A stretch of 5,067 nt of DNA. It comes from Chloroflexota bacterium. GTDB lineage: Bacteria; Chloroflexota; Limnocylindria; Limnocylindrales; CSP1-4. Shown piece after piece: positions 1-5,067 of this stretch. Numbering within the stretch: the first letter of the stretch is position 1; the number at the start of each line of letters is the position of its first letter. Position numbers and translations under genes: made by a program. The notes below the pieces were generated by a model, which did no database searches, was not told the origin of the DNA, and saw nothing but the letters and a program-made list of their open reading frames with translations. The stretch spans positions 1 through 5,067 of the forward strand of contig JADGQG010000143.1 in the NCBI GenBank assembly GCA_017882025.1, read 5' to 3'.

Positions 1-683
1 GCGATCAGGTCGCGCCCGCGAACCTCCATCTGGAGCTCGCGCTCCAGCGGCAGGGCGGTCCCGATCGCGATCTTGACCTCCTCCGCGGTCCGGTCGCCGA
101 TCATCAGGTTGTACTTCTTGCGGATGTAGGACGCGATCGCCTCGTCGAAGCGGTTGCCGCCCACCCGGAGGCTGTTGCTGACGACGATCCCGCCGAGCGC
201 GATCACCGCGATCTCGCTGGTACCACCGCCGATATCGATGATCATGTTCCCGGACGGCCCGCTGATCGGCACGTTCGCCCCGATTGCCGCGGCCAGGGGC
301 TCCTCGATCAGGTACGCCTCGCGGGCGCCGGCCTTCAGGGCAGCATCACGGACAGCCCGCTTCTCCACCGACGTGACGCCCGCCGGGACGCTGATCATCA
401 CCTCCGGCCGCGACAGCGCGAACGAGCCCTTCCGGGCGCGGCCGATGAAATATCGGAGCATGGCCTCCGTGATGACGTAGTCGGCGATCACGCCGTCCTT
501 CATCGGCCGGATCGCGGAGATGTTGCCGGGCGTCCGGCCGATCATCTCGCGGGCCTCCTCGCCCACCGCGACGATGCGGTTGTCGTCGGAGACTGCGACG
601 ACGGAGGGCTCCTGGATGACGATGCCCTTGCCCTTGACGTAGACGATGACGTTGGCCGTGCCGAGGTCGATGCCGATCTTCAT
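1..683 (-). CDS. mreB: Rod shape-determining protein MreB (actin-like), 5' part, runs off the window
   Basis: MreB-family bacterial actin, an ATP-dependent filament former under the inner membrane that guides the peptidoglycan elongation machinery. The 227 visible codons cover about two-thirds of a usual ~340-residue protein; the 3' end lies beyond position 1. Visible hallmarks are the phosphate-1 loop DLGTAN (residues 6-11), GRTPGN (49-54), RPMKDGVIAD (59-68), VPAGVTSVEKRAV (99-111) with the expected catalytic Glu107, EEPLAAAIGA (127-136), the phosphate-2 loop DIGGGTSE (150-157), and YNLMIGDRTAE (191-201). The ATG at 683 is the only usable start: the same frame has a TGA 17 codons upstream and no ATG, GTG or TTG between. 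The protein therefore begins directly at the first actin strand, without the N-terminal amphipathic helix of the E. coli protein. It overlaps the murA stop by four bases. The family is certain; whether it is best called MreB or the paralog Mbl cannot be settled here. Confidence 0.95.
   Translation of the reverse strand, partial: MKIGIDLGTANVIVYVKGKGIVIQEPSVVAVSDDNRIVAVGEEAREMIGRTPGNISAIRPMKDGVIADYVITEAMLRYFIGRARKGSFALSRPEVMISVPAGVTSVEKRAVRDAALKAGAREAYLIEEPLAAAIGANVPISGPSGNMIIDIGGGTSEIAVIALGGIVVSNSLRVGGNRFDEAIASYIRKKYNLMIGDRTAEEVKIAIGTALPLERELQMEVRGRDLI
680..683 (-). other. ATGA stop/start overlap joining murA and mreB
   Basis: The last base of the final murA sense codon plus its TGA stop form ATGA, whose ATG is the mreB start. 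No good Shine-Dalgarno sequence is seen upstream; the nearest purine-rich run is GGTGAG, 12 bases before the ATG. The arrangement is typical of translational coupling, in which ribosomes ending murA re-initiate on mreB. Coupling is inferred; the overlap is seen directly. Confidence 0.85.
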
Positions 684-2026
684 GGAGTTGGGGTGCTCAC
701 CGGTTCGGGGAGGCGCTCGATCTGGGCGCCGAGATCATGGAACTTACGGTCGATGTTCTCATAGCCGCGCTGGACGTGGTGCGCGCCGTGGATGACGGAC
801 GTCCCGTCCGCGGCCAGCGCACCCAGGATCAGCGATGCGCCGGCCCGCAGGTCGGAGATGGAGACCTCGGCGCCGTGCAGCCGCGTCGGGCCGGTGATCG
901 CCGCATGCCGGGAGTCGGCGATCTCCACCCGCGCGCCCATCCTGCGCAGCTCGGTGAGCCACTCGAGGCGATCTTCGAAGATCGTCTCGTGGACGCGACT
1001 GGTGCCGTCGCCGCGGGTGAGCAGAACACTGACCGGCGACTGGAGGTCGGTCGCGAGGCCCGGGTATGGCCCGGTCTCCACGTCGCAGGCCCGATAAGCG
1101 CCCTCGCCGGGCGGGATGCCGCGAACCTCGATCGTGTCCCGGCCGCAGGCAACGTTCACGCCCGTCGCCGCGAGCGTCTCCAGGAACGCCCCGAGGTGCT
1201 CACACGGCGCGCCCTGCAACGTCACGTGCCCGCCGGCGACCGCGGTCGCGACGACGAACGTCCCCGCCTCGATCCGATCCGGGATCACGTTGTGCTCGGC
1301 TCCGCGGAGCCGCCGGCGTCCGTCCACCACGATCGTGTCCGGGGCGACCCGCTCCACCGCGGCGCCCATCTTCTGGAGGAACGCGATCAGGTCGTCCACC
1401 TCCGGCTCCTGGGCGGCGGGCCGGATCGTGGTCCGCCCATCGGCCAGCGTGGCGGCCAGCATCGCGTTCTCGGTCCCCATCACGGACACGAACGGGAACG
1501 TGACCTCTCCGCCGCGGAGCCGTCCGGGCGCCTTGGCGAAGTAGTAGCCGTTGCGGTACTCGATCTCGGCACCAAGGGCGCGCATCGCGTCCACGTGCAG
1601 GTTGACGGGCCGCCGACCGATCCGGTCGCCGCCCGGGTTGCTCATGATCACGTGGCCGAAGCGCGACAGGAGGGGCCCGAGGAGGATGAAGCTGGCCCGC
1701 ATCTTCGCGGCCGCCTCCAGCGGGACAAACAGCCAGTCCACGTCGCCGGACGCCACCTCGTAGACGCCCGGCGCGGGGTGGTCCACCACCACGCCCAGGT
1801 CCATCAGCGTCGCGACCATCACGCGAACGTCCTCGATCTCCGGGACGTTCGTAAAGCGGCAGCGCTCACCGGTCAGGACCGAGGCGGCGAGCAGCTTGAG
1901 GGCGGCGTTCTTCGCGCCGCTGACCCGGACGGTGCCGACCAGCGGACGGCCTCCCTCGATCCGGAAGACCTCATGGGCCACTGGATCCGGGGTGTACTCC
2001 CAGTGGAACGGGCGCGCGTCCGCCAT
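680..2026 (-). CDS. murA: UDP-N-acetylglucosamine 1-carboxyvinyltransferase (MurA), Asp-type active site
   Basis: Cytosolic enzyme that transfers enolpyruvate from phosphoenolpyruvate to UDP-GlcNAc, the first committed step of peptidoglycan synthesis. It belongs to the EPSP synthase family (two inside-out alpha/beta domains). Seen: FRIEGGRPLVGTVRVSGAKN (21-40) with Lys39 and Asn40 matching E. coli Lys22/Asn23; KMRAS (108-112, Arg110 as Arg91); PGGDRIGRRPVNLH (131-144); LPDR-type VIPDRIEAGTF (248-257 region); ATDLQ (325-329, Asp327 as Asp305); DLRAGAS (392-398, Arg394 as Arg397); and a C-terminal RGYENIDRKFHDLGA. The position of the E. coli loop cysteine Cys115 is Asp134. The 448-residue length is slightly above the usual ~420-430, owing to a leader of about 17 residues before the conserved start. 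The ATG at 2026 was chosen because GGAG lies 6 bases upstream; the in-frame ATG at 2032 has GAG touching it, and longer starts would run into atpC. Downstream of atpC by 25 bases. Confidence 0.96.
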   Translation of the reverse strand: MADARPFHWEYTPDPVAHEVFRIEGGRPLVGTVRVSGAKNAALKLLAASVLTGERCRFTNVPEIEDVRVMVATLMDLGVVVDHPAPGVYEVASGDVDWLFVPLEAAAKMRASFILLGPLLSRFGHVIMSNPGGDRIGRRPVNLHVDAMRALGAEIEYRNGYYFAKAPGRLRGGEVTFPFVSVMGTENAMLAATLADGRTTIRPAAQEPEVDDLIAFLQKMGAAVERVAPDTIVVDGRRRLRGAEHNVIPDRIEAGTFVVATAVAGGHVTLQGAPCEHLGAFLETLAATGVNVACGRDTIEVRGIPPGEGAYRACDVETGPYPGLATDLQSPVSVLLTRGDGTSRVHETIFEDRLEWLTELRRMGARVEIADSRHAAITGPTRLHGAEVSISDLRAGASLILGALAADGTSVIHGAHHVQRGYENIDRKFHDLGAQIERLPEPVSTPTP

Positions 2027-2032
2027 GGCCAT

Positions 2033-2036
2033 CTCC
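2033..2036 (-). promoter_or_regulatory. Ribosome binding site of murA (GGAG)
   Basis: GGAG on the minus strand with 6 bases to the ATG at 2026. It decides between two in-frame ATGs two codons apart, since the ATG at 2032 would have essentially no spacing. It directly abuts the base of the inverted repeat at 2037-2072, so folding of that hairpin could affect access to this site. Confidence 0.6.
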
Positions 2037-2072
2037 GGGCCGCCTCCGGCGCTACCCGCGCCGGTGCGGCCC
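2037..2072 (-). other. Strong GC hairpin across the atpC stop, before murA
   Basis: Imperfect inverted repeat seen in the transcript sense. An outer 7-bp arm (GGGCCGC-type: 2066-2072 with 2037-2043) is followed by a small 1x2 internal loop. An inner 7-bp arm, CCGGCGC / GCGCCGG (2058-2064 with 2046-2052), closes a 5-base loop GGGTA that contains the first two bases of the atpC TAG stop. All 14 pairs are G-C. No U-run follows, so it does not meet the pattern of a classical intrinsic terminator. It could slow or partly end transcription, protect or set the 3' end of the atp message, or mask the neighbouring murA ribosome binding site. The GC-rich background raises the chance of accidental inverted repeats, but position and length make it notable. 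Confidence 0.5.
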
Positions 2073-2480
2073 CTCCCGGTGACGGCGCTCGGCAACCCGG
2101 ATCCGGACGACCGCGGCCTGCAACTCCGCCCGGGCCTGGGCCAGGTCGACGGGTTCCACGATCCCTGCCTCCAGGACACGCTCGGCGGCGAGACGGGCCT
2201 CGCGCGCTCGCTCCAGGTCGATCTCGGCCGCGAGGTCCGCAGTCTCCGCCATCACCACCACCTTGTCCGGGAGCACCTGGACGAAGCCGCCGATGATCGC
2301 AAAGGACTCCTCCACGCCGCCCTTGCGGACCCGCAGCTCGCCGGCCCCCAGGATCGAGATGAGCGGGGCGTGATGGGGCAGGACGCCCAGCTCGCCTTCG
2401 CTTCCGGGCAGCGTCACGAAGTCGACGTCGTCCGCATAGGCGCGCTTCTCCGGGGTGACGATCTCCAGCCGGAACGGCAT
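2052..2480 (-). CDS. atpC: F-type ATP synthase subunit epsilon
   Basis: Epsilon subunit of the F1 central stalk; it binds gamma and the c-ring and acts as an internal brake on ATP hydrolysis. At 142 residues it has normal family length. The N-terminal beta-sandwich (about 1-85) shows MPFRLEIVTPEKRAY and the signature LPGSEGELGVLPHHAPL (24-40). The C-terminal part (about 86-135) is a helical hairpin rich in Ala, Glu and Arg, with IDLERA at 87-92, matching the I/L-D-x-x-R-A motif linked to ATP binding in Bacillus-type epsilon subunits. The end is basic (ERRHREGPHRRG). The ATG at 2480 is 10 bases after the atpD stop. There is no strong ribosome binding site: GGAGG lies 15 bases away inside the end of atpD, and a weak GAG lies about 8 bases away, so it probably depends on translation of atpD. 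The stop codon lies inside a GC hairpin shared with the murA leader. Confidence 0.96.
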   Translation of the reverse strand: MPFRLEIVTPEKRAYADDVDFVTLPGSEGELGVLPHHAPLISILGAGELRVRKGGVEESFAIIGGFVQVLPDKVVVMAETADLAAEIDLERAREARLAAERVLEAGIVEPVDLAQARAELQAAVVRIRVAERRHREGPHRRG

Positions 2481-2490
2481 GGCCGGTTCT

Positions 2491-3903
2491 CTATGCCTCC
2501 AGCTTCGCCGCGTTCGCGCGGACATCGTCGAGCGTGCCGGCCAGGAAGAATGCCTGTTCCGGGAGCGAGTCGGCCTTGCCTTCCAGGACGTCCTTGAACG
2601 AGGTGACGGTCTCCTTGATCGGCACATAGACGCCCGGGCGGCCCGTGAAGACCTCGCCCACGAAGAATGGCTGGCTCATGAACCGCTCTAGCCGGCGCGC
2701 ACGCGCGACGGTCGCCTTGTCCTCCTCGGACAGCTCGTCGATGCCGAGGATGGCGATGATGTCCTGGAGGTCGCGGAAGCGCTGGAGGACGCGCTGGACC
2801 TCGCGGGCCACGTCGTAGTGTTCCTGGCCCACGACGTTCGGGTCCAGGACGCGCGAGGTGGAGGTGAGCGGATCCACGGCCGGGTAGATGCCCAGCTCCG
2901 TGATCCGGCGCTCCAGCCTGATGGTGGAGTCCAGGTGGGCGAACGTGGTGGCCGGGGCAGGATCCGTGTAGTCGTCGGCCGGCACGTAGACCGCCTGGAG
3001 GCTCGTGATCGATCCCTTCTTGGTCGACGTGATCCGCTCCTGGAGGCCGGCCATCTCCGTGGCCAGGTTCGGCTGGTAGCCGACCGCCGAGGGCATCCGG
3101 CCCAGCAGGGCAGAGACCTCCGAGCCGGCCTGGGTGAACCGGAAGATGTTGTCGATGAAGAGGAGGACGTCGAGGCCCTCCTCGTCGCGGAAGTACTCGG
3201 CCATCGTCAGCGCCGACAGGCCGACGCGGAGCCGGGCGCCGGGCGGCTCGTTCATCTGGCCGAAGACGAAGGCGGTCTTGGCCAGGACGCCCGACTCCGT
3301 CATCTCCGCGATCAGGTCGTTCCCCTCGCGCGACCGCTCACCCACCCCGGCGAACACGGAGACGCCGGCGTGCTCCTGGGCGACGTTCCGGATCAGCTCC
3401 TGGATGATGACGGTCTTGCCGACTCCGGCGCCGCCGAAGATCCCGATCTTGCCGCCCTTCTTGAACGGGCAGATCAGGTCGATGACCTTGATCCCGGTCT
3501 CGAAGACCTCCACGTCCGTGGTCTGCTCGTCGAACGCGGGTGCGGCGCGGTGGATCGGCAGGACCGTCGTGCGGTCAACCGGGCCCTTCGCGTCGATCGG
3601 GTTGCCCAGCACGTTGAAGACCCTGCCCAGCGTGACCGCGCCCACCGGCACGGAGATCGGGGCGCCCGTGTCGCGGACCTCGGTCCCGCGGGCCAGGCCG
3701 TCCGTGGTGGTCATCGCCACGGCACGGACCCAATTGTTGCCAAGGTGCTGCTGGACCTCGCAGACGAGCGGGTCGTGATCCGGCCGCACGATCTCCACCG
3801 CGTTGTAGATCTGGGGCAGCTGGCCGGCGGGGAACTCGATGTCAACGACGGGTCCGGTGATCTGGATCACGCGGCCGGTCGCGGTGGGAGCGGCGGTCGC
3901 CAT
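2491..3903 (-). CDS. atpD: F-type ATP synthase subunit beta (catalytic)
   Basis: Catalytic subunit of F1; three copies alternate with alpha and make ATP from ADP and phosphate. The 470-residue length is standard. Order of domains: N-terminal beta-barrel (about 10-80, starting GRVIQITGPVVDIEF), nucleotide-binding domain with Walker A GGAGVGKT (157-164, Lys163/Thr164), catalytic Glu189 in GVGERSREGNDL, MNEPPGARLRV (217-227), Walker B LLFIDN (247-252, Asp251), the ALLGRMPSAVGYQPNLATEM segment (265-284), adenine-site Tyr340 in GIYPAVDPL, then the C-terminal helical domain with an intact DELSEED lever (389-395), which contacts gamma and epsilon. All key residues are present, so this is an active beta rather than alpha or a V-type subunit. 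The start is ATG at 3903, preceded by AGGAGG at a rather long 13-base spacing; no other start fits. It sits 25 bases after atpG and 10 bases before atpC. Confidence 0.99.
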   Translation of the reverse strand: MATAAPTATGRVIQITGPVVDIEFPAGQLPQIYNAVEIVRPDHDPLVCEVQQHLGNNWVRAVAMTTTDGLARGTEVRDTGAPISVPVGAVTLGRVFNVLGNPIDAKGPVDRTTVLPIHRAAPAFDEQTTDVEVFETGIKVIDLICPFKKGGKIGIFGGAGVGKTVIIQELIRNVAQEHAGVSVFAGVGERSREGNDLIAEMTESGVLAKTAFVFGQMNEPPGARLRVGLSALTMAEYFRDEEGLDVLLFIDNIFRFTQAGSEVSALLGRMPSAVGYQPNLATEMAGLQERITSTKKGSITSLQAVYVPADDYTDPAPATTFAHLDSTIRLERRITELGIYPAVDPLTSTSRVLDPNVVGQEHYDVAREVQRVLQRFRDLQDIIAILGIDELSEEDKATVARARRLERFMSQPFFVGEVFTGRPGVYVPIKETVTSFKDVLEGKADSLPEQAFFLAGTLDDVRANAAKLEA

Positions 3904-3916
3904 GGTGGGTGTCGTG

Positions 3917-3922
3917 CCTCCT
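3917..3922 (-). promoter_or_regulatory. Ribosome binding site of atpD (AGGAGG, long spacing)
   Basis: A full-consensus AGGAGG lies in the 25-base atpG-atpD gap, 13 bases before the atpD ATG. The spacing is longer than the usual 5-9 bases. The perfect match may compensate, which would suit a subunit needed at three copies per complex; that link is inference. Confidence 0.6.
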
Positions 3923-3928
3923 GCGCGC

Positions 3929-4783
3929 CTAGCGCCCGGCCCGGGCGCCGGACGCGATCTCGATCATCTCGCGGGTGATGTTGGCCTGGCGGACCTTGTT
4001 GTAGGAGAGGGTGAGGTCGTCGATCAGCTCTTCCGCGTTCTCGGTGGCGCTCTTCATCGCCACCATCTTGCTCGACATCTCCGACGCCGTGGTCTCCAGG
4101 ATGGCCTGGTAGAGGCGGGTCGCAACGTAGCGCGGGAGGAGCCGGCGAAGAACGGTCGCCGGGTTGGGCTCGAAAATGAACTGGTTGCCGGGGACGCCGG
4201 GAGCGTCTGGCCCGGGCAGGATCGGCAGGAGCCGCTGGGCGATGGGGCGCTGCACCAGCGTCGAGATGAACGTCGAGTAGACCAGGTCGATCTGGCCGTA
4301 GGTCCCGGCCAGGAAGTCGTCGGAGACCAGGCGCGAGAGCGGCGTGACGTCCGCAAAGCTCGGCTTGTCGCCGAACCCGTTGAAGTGCGCCACGATCGGG
4401 ATCCCGGTCCGGCGGAGCGCGTCGCGACCCTTGCGCCCGACGGTCACCGCGGACAGGCGGCCCTCGTGCTCGGCGGCCTCCTTCAGGGCGAAGCGGATCG
4501 TGTTCGTGTTCAGCGGGCCGGCCAGGCCGCGGTCCGTCGTGATCACGACGAGGAGGCGGGTGCCGCCCTCGGGGCGTGCCAGCAGCGGGTGATGTTCGTC
4601 GCCGAGGACCGCGGCCAGGTCCGCGAGGACCTCATCCAGCTTCTCCGCATAGGGCCGCGCGGCGAGCGTCGCGTCCTGCGCGCGGCGGAGCTTCGAGGCG
4701 GCCACGAACTGCATCGCCCGGGTGATCTGCTTGATGTTCTTGACGGCGCCGATGCGGCGTCGGATGTCGCGCTGGCTCGCCAC
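3929..4783 (-). CDS. atpG: F-type ATP synthase subunit gamma, GTG start
   Basis: Gamma subunit, the rotating central shaft of F1 that couples c-ring rotation to the catalytic sites on beta. At 284 residues it is near the usual 285-295. The N-terminal helix shows RRRIGAVKNIKQITRAMQFVAASKL (8-32), the central Rossmann-like part has TTDRGLAGPLNTN (82-94), and the C-terminal helix carries the family signature TASEMSSKMVAMKSATENAEE (232-252 region) followed by LSYNKVRQANITREMIEI. The two end helices form the coiled-coil shaft. No chloroplast-type redox insert is seen. The start codon is GTG at 4783, with AGGAG 6 bases upstream. The atpA stop is in the same frame only 9 codons before, with no other start between, and the next ATG (residue 24) would remove the conserved first helix. 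A GC palindrome covers its last codons. Confidence 0.98.
   Translation of the reverse strand: MASQRDIRRRIGAVKNIKQITRAMQFVAASKLRRAQDATLAARPYAEKLDEVLADLAAVLGDEHHPLLARPEGGTRLLVVITTDRGLAGPLNTNTIRFALKEAAEHEGRLSAVTVGRKGRDALRRTGIPIVAHFNGFGDKPSFADVTPLSRLVSDDFLAGTYGQIDLVYSTFISTLVQRPIAQRLLPILPGPDAPGVPGNQFIFEPNPATVLRRLLPRYVATRLYQAILETTASEMSSKMVAMKSATENAEELIDDLTLSYNKVRQANITREMIEIASGARAGR
3932..3948 (-). repeat. GC palindrome at the end of atpG
   Basis: Perfect 8-base arms, GCGCCCGG and CCGGGCGC, around one central base. As RNA it could form about 7 G-C pairs closing a 3-base loop, ending just before the atpG TAG stop and 9 bases before the atpD AGGAGG. No U-run follows, so it is not a classical terminator. 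It may slow ribosomes or be an RNA-processing mark; it could equally be chance, since the gamma C-terminus here is encoded by Gly/Ala/Arg codons. Confidence 0.4.
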
Positions 4784-4789
4784 GTGCCG

Positions 4790-4794
4790 CTCCT
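4790..4794 (-). promoter_or_regulatory. Ribosome binding site of atpG (AGGAG)
   Basis: AGGAG with 6 bases to the GTG at 4783, in the 27-base atpA-atpG gap. It supports the GTG as the true start and offsets the weaker start codon. Confidence 0.7.
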
Positions 4795-4810
4795 GCGCCC
4801 CGTCCGGCCG

Positions 4811-5067
4811 CTACGCGAGGAACGTGGTGCGGTAGGCCGCGACCGCATCATCGAGACCCTTGATGATCTCGTCGTCCAGGGTCTTCGTGCGGCCGAGCTT
4901 CTCGAGAACCTCCGGCTTCTCTGCCTCCAGGAAGCGGTAGAAGCCGACCTCGAACTCCTTGACCCGCGGGGTCGGGATGTCGTCCAGCTGGCCCTTCGTG
5001 GCGACGTACAGGATCGCGACCTGCTTCTCCACCGGGAGCGGCTGGTACTGCGGCTGCTTGACGATCT
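4811..5067 (-). CDS. atpA: F-type ATP synthase subunit alpha, C-terminal end only
   Basis: Last 84 codons plus stop of the alpha subunit, the non-catalytic nucleotide-binding partner of beta in the F1 hexamer; the gene enters from beyond position 5067. The visible part is the C-terminal helical domain. It opens with IVKQPQYQPLPVEKQ, the conserved alpha segment (L-K-Q-P-Q-Y-x-P-L-P-V-E-x-Q), then VAILYVATKGQLDDIP and VKEFEVGFYRFLE, and ends KGLDDAVAAYRTTFLA. The reading frame stays open to the window edge, so the GTG at 5032 is an internal valine codon and not a start. The nucleotide-binding domain is outside the window. Its position before atpG fits the standard atp gene order, with atpH, atpF, atpE and atpB expected further upstream. 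Confidence 0.96.
   Translation of the reverse strand, partial: IVKQPQYQPLPVEKQVAILYVATKGQLDDIPTPRVKEFEVGFYRFLEAEKPEVLEKLGRTKTLDDEIIKGLDDAVAAYRTTFLA

Noticed and set aside
154..480. 108-codon plus-strand open frame opposite mreB
   Set aside because: Antisense to conserved MreB motifs including the phosphate-2 loop; no homology or ribosome binding site recognised.
2037..2072. Rho-independent terminator after atpC
   Set aside because: The stem is strong but no U-run follows; the sequence after it is the murA ribosome binding site and start. Kept as a hairpin of unknown role.
2027..2179. Longer murA with 51 extra N-terminal residues starting at 2179
   Set aside because: The extension would overlap the end of atpC by over 100 bases, is low-complexity Arg/Gly/Ser/Pro, and lacks a ribosome binding site, whereas the ATG at 2026 has GGAG at 6 bases.
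737..2296. 519-codon open frame on the plus strand opposite murA and atpC
   Set aside because: It is antisense to well-supported genes, is rich in Arg, Gly, Pro and His with no recognisable domain, and is the usual by-product of high-GC codon use in the opposite frame.
2481..2627. Longer atpC starting at 2627
   Set aside because: The added residues are an Arg/Ser-rich shadow of the end of atpD; the epsilon family begins at the MPFRLEIVTP segment at 2480.
2818..3978. 386-codon open frame on the plus strand opposite atpD
   Set aside because: Antisense to the highly conserved beta subunit; its composition (Arg, Asp, Val, Leu, Gly) is that of a shadow frame and it resembles no known family.
4811..5032. 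Separate 73-residue gene starting with GTG at 5032
   Set aside because: The frame is open to the window edge and the upstream residues (IVKQPQYQPLP) belong to the conserved alpha-subunit C-terminus, so it is the tail of atpA.

Overview
This window is a tightly packed stretch of a high-GC bacterial chromosome. All six genes lie on the minus strand. Read in the direction of transcription (from position 5067 down to 1) the order is atpA (3' end only) - atpG - atpD - atpC - murA - mreB (5' two-thirds only). The first four encode the alpha, gamma, beta and epsilon subunits of the F1 part of the F-type ATP synthase. The last two encode UDP-GlcNAc enolpyruvyl transferase (first committed step of peptidoglycan synthesis) and the actin-like cytoskeletal protein that positions cell-wall elongation. 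No promoter, rRNA, tRNA, mobile element, CRISPR array or non-coding stretch of any size is visible. The largest intergenic gap is 27 bases.

Layout: atpA ends at 4811; a 27-base gap holds a good ribosome binding site for the GTG-started atpG (4783-3929). A 25-base gap precedes atpD (3903-2491), then 10 bases to atpC (2480-2052), then 25 bases to murA (2026-680). The murA stop and mreB start overlap as ATGA (683-680). These spacings argue for one polycistronic message. It could be broken up or tuned at two GC-rich inverted repeats that sit at gene ends: a strong one over the atpC stop codon next to the murA ribosome binding site, and a smaller one at the end of atpG.

Organism: the placement of murA and an mreB/mbl-type gene directly behind atpC, the high GC content and the sequence style of AtpD and MurA suggest a Chloroflexota-type bacterium with a peptidoglycan wall. 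This is inference from memory of gene order and needs a database search. A high-GC member of another phylum is possible. Actin-like MreB suggests a rod-shaped or elongating cell.

The genes are core housekeeping genes and I see no previously undescribed system here. The points most worth a second look are the natural Cys-to-Asp replacement at the MurA active-site position (predicting fosfomycin insensitivity), the hairpin at the atpC/murA boundary, an ATP-binding-type motif in the epsilon subunit, and the operon fusion of energy and cell-wall genes.
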